A stretch of 8,544 nucleotides of DNA from NCBI GenBank assembly GCA_002315815.1, contig DCIN01000077.1, forward strand, positions 1 to 8,544, given 5' to 3'. Every line of letters starts with the position of its first letter. Positions within the stretch are counted from its first letter, which is position 1. Below are positions 6,806 through 8,544 of the stretch, piece after piece. Source of the DNA: Bacteroidales bacterium UBA1725 (GTDB lineage Bacteria; Bacteroidota; Bacteroidia; Bacteroidales; UBA932). Under the pieces are notes generated by a model, which was not told where the DNA came from, searched no databases, and was given only the letters and a program-made list of their open reading frames with translations. The translations under genes and the position numbers were made by a program.

Positions 6806-7104
6806 AGCAGCGAATAAAATTTGGCGATGAACAGCAGAATCGTGACGATGAGAAGTAGAGAGATTATTCCGATGATGGTCTGGGTCTTGCCGAGATGACC
6901 CTTTCGACGTTCAAATTCTCCGTCTCTGAACGCACCTTTGATGTGCGAACCCGGTACATAAGTTCCTGCTGTTTTTTCTTTCTCAAGGGAACCGTCGACG
7001 GATCCGAAGCGCCGTTTGAGTTCCTCTTTCTCTGGGTCGAAATATATCGGTTTGTAATTGAACACCCTGTGTTCGTTTTCACCGAAAAAATGGAATATTG
7101 CCAT
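6802..7104 (-). CDS. Small conserved Bacteroidales protein with one C-terminal transmembrane helix
   Basis: A 100-residue protein of unknown function. Residues 1-70 are polar and charged, with the block HRVFNYKPIYFDPEKEELKRRFG at 12-34, which I recognise as a recurrent Bacteroidales sequence. Residues 76-97 form one hydrophobic helix near the C-terminus, preceded by basic residues (RRKGHLGK), so the bulk of the protein should face the cytoplasm as a tail-anchored protein. There is no signal peptide. Relatives are sometimes labelled as a riboflavin synthase beta subunit, but nothing here resembles lumazine synthase. It is the first gene of the minus-strand block, has a promoter-like element 16 nt upstream of its ATG, and overlaps the GTG of mutL by 4 nt. 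Its translation is therefore probably coupled to that of mutL. Confidence 0.85.
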   Translation of the reverse strand: MAIFHFFGENEHRVFNYKPIYFDPEKEELKRRFGSVDGSLEKEKTAGTYVPGSHIKGAFRDGEFERRKGHLGKTQTIIGIISLLLIVTILLFIAKFYSLL

Positions 7105-7112
7105 AGTTTGTA

Positions 7113-7120
7113 TATCTTCG
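7113..7120 (+). promoter_or_regulatory. Possible -7 element for ispF
   Basis: TATCTTCG differs from TAnnTTTG at one base and lies 31 nt before the ispF ATG. No good TTTG occurs 19 nt upstream (the bases there are ATGG), so this is a weak candidate. It abuts the minus-strand element at 7121-7128 with no gap. Confidence 0.35.
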
Positions 7121-7128
7121 CAAAAGTA
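7121..7128 (-). promoter_or_regulatory. Probable -7 element for the small-protein/mutL operon
   Basis: On the minus strand TACTTTTG is a full match to the Bacteroidetes -7 consensus TAnnTTTG, 16 nt before the ATG at 7104. The -33 position holds AATG rather than TTTG, so only half of the promoter is well matched. Transcription would start near 7114, giving a leader of about ten bases. Confidence 0.5.
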
Positions 7129-7151
7129 ACAAAAAATCTGATAAACTCATT

Positions 7152-7631
7152 ATGGAATACAGAATCGGACACGGCTATGATGTACACGCACTCGCTGAGG
7201 GACTCCCTATGTGGCTGGGTGGTGTGAGAATCGGGAGTCCGGTAGGTTTCGTAGCTCATTCCGACGGGGACGTGGCGATACACGCGTTATGTGATGCCCT
7301 GCTCGGAGCTCTTGCACTCGGCGACATAGGCAGACACTTCCCGGATTCATCGGAGGAATTCAAAGGTATCGACAGCAGAATTCTTCTTACAAGAGTGATG
7401 GAGATGGTCTCCGGACAGGGATGGTCAGTGTCCAATGCCGACATTACGATATCACTCCAGTCGCCGAAACTGTCGGAATACGTTCCGAATATGCGCGGAA
7501 TTCTGGCAGATGTTATGGGAGTGGATGTCAGTTGCGTGAGTGTCAAGGCCACAACCACTGAGCGTCTGGGTTTCGTAGGCAGGGGAGAGGGATGTGAAGT
7601 GACAGCGGTGGTTCTGTTGTACCGTGAATAG
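7152..7631 (+). CDS. ispF: 2-C-methyl-D-erythritol 2,4-cyclodiphosphate synthase
   Basis: A 159-residue IspF, the usual length. In the cytoplasm it closes CDP-methylerythritol 2-phosphate to the cyclodiphosphate with release of CMP, the fifth step of the MEP isoprenoid pathway, as a homotrimer with one zinc per site. Zinc ligands Asp10 and His12 are in GYDVH, and His44 in DVAIHALCDALLGA. The substrate loop AHSDGD is at 35-40, DIGRHFPD at 58-65, and the nucleotide-binding end of the protein, ATTTERLGFVGRGEG, at 133-147. The ATG at 7152 gives the canonical N-terminus (YRIGHGYDVH). It stands alone on the plus strand, not fused to or next to ispD, divergent from the mutL operon, and is followed by a hairpin terminator. 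Confidence 0.98.
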   Translation: MEYRIGHGYDVHALAEGLPMWLGGVRIGSPVGFVAHSDGDVAIHALCDALLGALALGDIGRHFPDSSEEFKGIDSRILLTRVMEMVSGQGWSVSNADITISLQSPKLSEYVPNMRGILADVMGVDVSCVSVKATTTERLGFVGRGEGCEVTAVVLLYRE

Positions 7632-7643
7632 ATAATAAAAGTT

Positions 7644-7669
7644 CTTGGCAGAAATAGTGTCAAGTTTTT
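7644..7669 (+). terminator. Rho-independent terminator after ispF
   Basis: CTTGGCA (7644-7650) pairs with TGTCAAG (7658-7664), seven pairs with one G-U, around the 7-nt loop GAAATAG. It is followed by TTTTTC. It lies 12 nt after the ispF stop and before the tRNA-Gln promoter. Confidence 0.7.
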
Positions 7670-7678
7670 CGATATTTT

Positions 7679-7709
7679 TTTGAATTCTATGTAAAATACA
7701 CTAAATTTG
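7679..7709 (+). promoter_or_regulatory. Bacteroidetes-type promoter of tRNA-Gln
   Basis: TTTG (7679-7682), 19 nt, then TAAATTTG (7702-7709): a perfect match to the TTTG/TAnnTTTG consensus. The expected start near 7716 gives a precursor leader of about 20 nt before the tRNA at 7737. Confidence 0.8.
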
Positions 7710-7736
7710 CAGTCTCGGTTATTCCGGGATTGACAT

Positions 7737-7807
7737 TGAGATATGGTGTAATGGTAGCACTACAGATTCTGGCTCTGTCAGTGAGGGTTCGAGTCCTTCT
7801 ATCTCAA
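7737..7807 (+). tRNA. tRNA-Gln (anticodon CUG)
   Basis: It folds as a full cloverleaf. The acceptor is TGAGATA/TATCTCA (7737-7743 with 7800-7806, seven Watson-Crick pairs). The D stem is GTG/CAC. The anticodon stem is ACAGA/TCTGT around the loop TTCTGGC, with CTG at 7769-7771. A 4-nt variable region is followed by the T stem GAGGG/CCTTC with the loop TTCGAGT. The discriminator is A7807. The 3' CCA is not encoded (CTT follows) and must be added enzymatically. The CUG anticodon reads CAG codons. It has its own promoter and terminator. Confidence 0.96.
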
Positions 7808-7815
7808 CTTAAAGA

Positions 7816-7849
7816 AAATCCCTTCCAGAGTGTTCTGGAGGGGATTTTT
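7816..7849. terminator. Strong terminator after tRNA-Gln, probably bidirectional
   Basis: AAATCCCTTCCAGA (7816-7829) pairs with TCTGGAGGGGATTT (7834-7847) over 14 positions with one G-U, around the 4-nt loop GTGT. The plus strand continues with a T run. The minus strand leaves the hairpin into TTTTCTTT. It can therefore end the tRNA transcript and also transcripts of the convergent ATPase gene. The next 130 bases or so (7850-7978) hold no recognisable gene. Confidence 0.85.
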
Positions 7850-7978
7850 GGTTTTGTTGCCGAGAACCAAGTCATTGTAAAAATCCGTCTTTTTTGCTAT
7901 TCCCGGGTTAAATGTTATATCAAATGTTAGACTAAAAAATGGCAAAGGGCTACAATTATCATTTCAAACGGGCATCAC

Positions 7979-8544
7979 TTAATAGAGGAAACCAAACAGC
8001 CACAAAGGGATTCTTGAACCGGCGCCGACCTCCGTATCATCGACAGCCAGGAAGCTGTCAGGCTCGTCCTTTATCTGCTCAAAGGACTTCCCCGATCCGC
8101 CGACCTCGAAAAGGAATCTGCCACTTGCAAAAAAATCCCCTCTCTTGGGATAATGAAGCGTATTGTATGCTCCGACCTGATTGGCGAAAAATGTTTCCCG
8201 GATTGTGCCGGTCTCTGTTTTTCCACCCAAAGCATACATTATGTTAGGGTTGCCAAGGAAGATCTTATCTGGGTTAACCAGCTTCTTGTAATTCTTCAGA
8301 TCTGCTGTGAGCAGGTTCATCACGCCTGCCCTGTCAAGGGCATACAGCATCTTCAGGCAGGAGTCCCGTGTAGTACCAAGGGATTCGCACAGGCGGTTCA
8401 CGTTCGGAACGAACGGAAGGCTTTCGGCCGTGATCATAAGCAGCCTTTCGGCTTTTTGGACTGTTTCGAAGGTAACGAGCTCCACTGCCGGAAGATCACT
8501 CTCCAGAGTCTGAGTGACAGCTTCCGACAGCCTTATATGAAAGT
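7979..8544 (-). CDS. C-terminal part of an AAA-type ATPase with a DUF4143 domain, cut by the window edge
   Basis: 187 codons are visible. The frame stays open to the right edge, so the GTG at 8485 is an internal valine codon and not the start. The N-terminal P-loop ATPase domain of this family (AAA_14 followed by DUF4143) lies outside the window. What is seen is the C-terminal region: a winged-helix-like stretch (FVPNVNRLCESLGTTRDSCL), then the block PNIMYALGGKTETGTIRETFF and a C-terminal GDF...FEVGG segment, which aligns with the PD-(D/E)XK-like end of DUF4143 but with Gly where a nuclease would have Lys. The protein ends in FGFLY. These ATPases occur in many copies in Bacteroidales and their cellular role is unsettled. 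The gene converges on tRNA-Gln, with the shared terminator between them. Confidence 0.85.
   Translation of the reverse strand, partial: FHIRLSEAVTQTLESDLPAVELVTFETVQKAERLLMITAESLPFVPNVNRLCESLGTTRDSCLKMLYALDRAGVMNLLTADLKNYKKLVNPDKIFLGNPNIMYALGGKTETGTIRETFFANQVGAYNTLHYPKRGDFFASGRFLFEVGGSGKSFEQIKDEPDSFLAVDDTEVGAGSRIPLWLFGFLY

Noticed and set aside
7910..7929. Direct repeat AAATGTTA, two copies 12 bp apart downstream of the ATPase stop
   Set aside because: AT-rich 8-mers this close together arise easily by chance, and nothing nearby gives them a role.
7939..8247. Plus-strand open frame of 102 codons starting MAKGYNYHF
   Set aside because: It lies mostly antisense to the clearly conserved C-terminus of the DUF4143 ATPase, has a low-complexity basic composition, and has no promoter or recognisable domain.
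7737..8544. tRNA-Gln as an integration site of a mobile element carrying the ATPase
   Set aside because: No second copy of the tRNA 3' end, no integrase and no composition break are visible. The element, if any, would have to extend outside the window.

Overview
The window looks like chromosomal DNA of a member of the Bacteroidota, most likely Bacteroidales. Three things point there. Both tRNA genes are preceded by the Bacteroidetes-type promoter (TTTG, exactly 19 nt, TAnnTTTG) rather than by -35/-10 boxes of the TTGACA/TATAAT type. Gene starts lack clear Shine-Dalgarno sequences. The proteins, including a small HRVFNYKP-type membrane protein, MutL, a rhomboid and a DUF4143 ATPase, are of Bacteroidales type. 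I cannot name a genus.

Layout. Positions 7104 down to 125 hold seven minus-strand genes. They are a small one-TM protein, mutL (GTG start, 4-nt overlap), a rhomboid protease (9-nt gap), a TsaC/Sua5-type tRNA-modification enzyme (62-nt gap filled by a 16-bp tandem repeat), an LsrF/FbaB-like class I aldolase (57-nt gap), a zinc polyol-type dehydrogenase (ATGA overlap) and an APC-family permease (9-nt gap). Beyond the permease, the 5' end of a minus-strand tRNA runs off the left edge with its own promoter. On the plus strand, ispF diverges from the small-protein gene and ends at a hairpin terminator. A tRNA-Gln(CUG) follows with its own promoter and a strong terminator that should work in both directions. 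On the minus strand, the C-terminal part of a DUF4143-type ATPase enters from the right edge and converges on that terminator.

How the genes fit together. The small-protein, mutL, rhomboid and tsaC genes with ispF are housekeeping functions: mismatch repair, membrane proteolysis, t6A tRNA modification and the MEP isoprenoid pathway. The aldolase, dehydrogenase and permease form a tight, probably translationally coupled catabolic or salvage cassette.

The most striking feature is in the last gene of that cassette. Its 12-TM permease part is followed, in the same open frame, by a complete-looking riboflavin kinase (flavokinase) domain with the PTAN motif and the catalytic Glu, but without the FAD-synthetase domain that normally accompanies it in bacterial RibF. 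A transporter tethered to a flavin-phosphorylating domain suggests uptake with trapping, or flavin-dependent control of transport. Neither is shown by the sequence alone.
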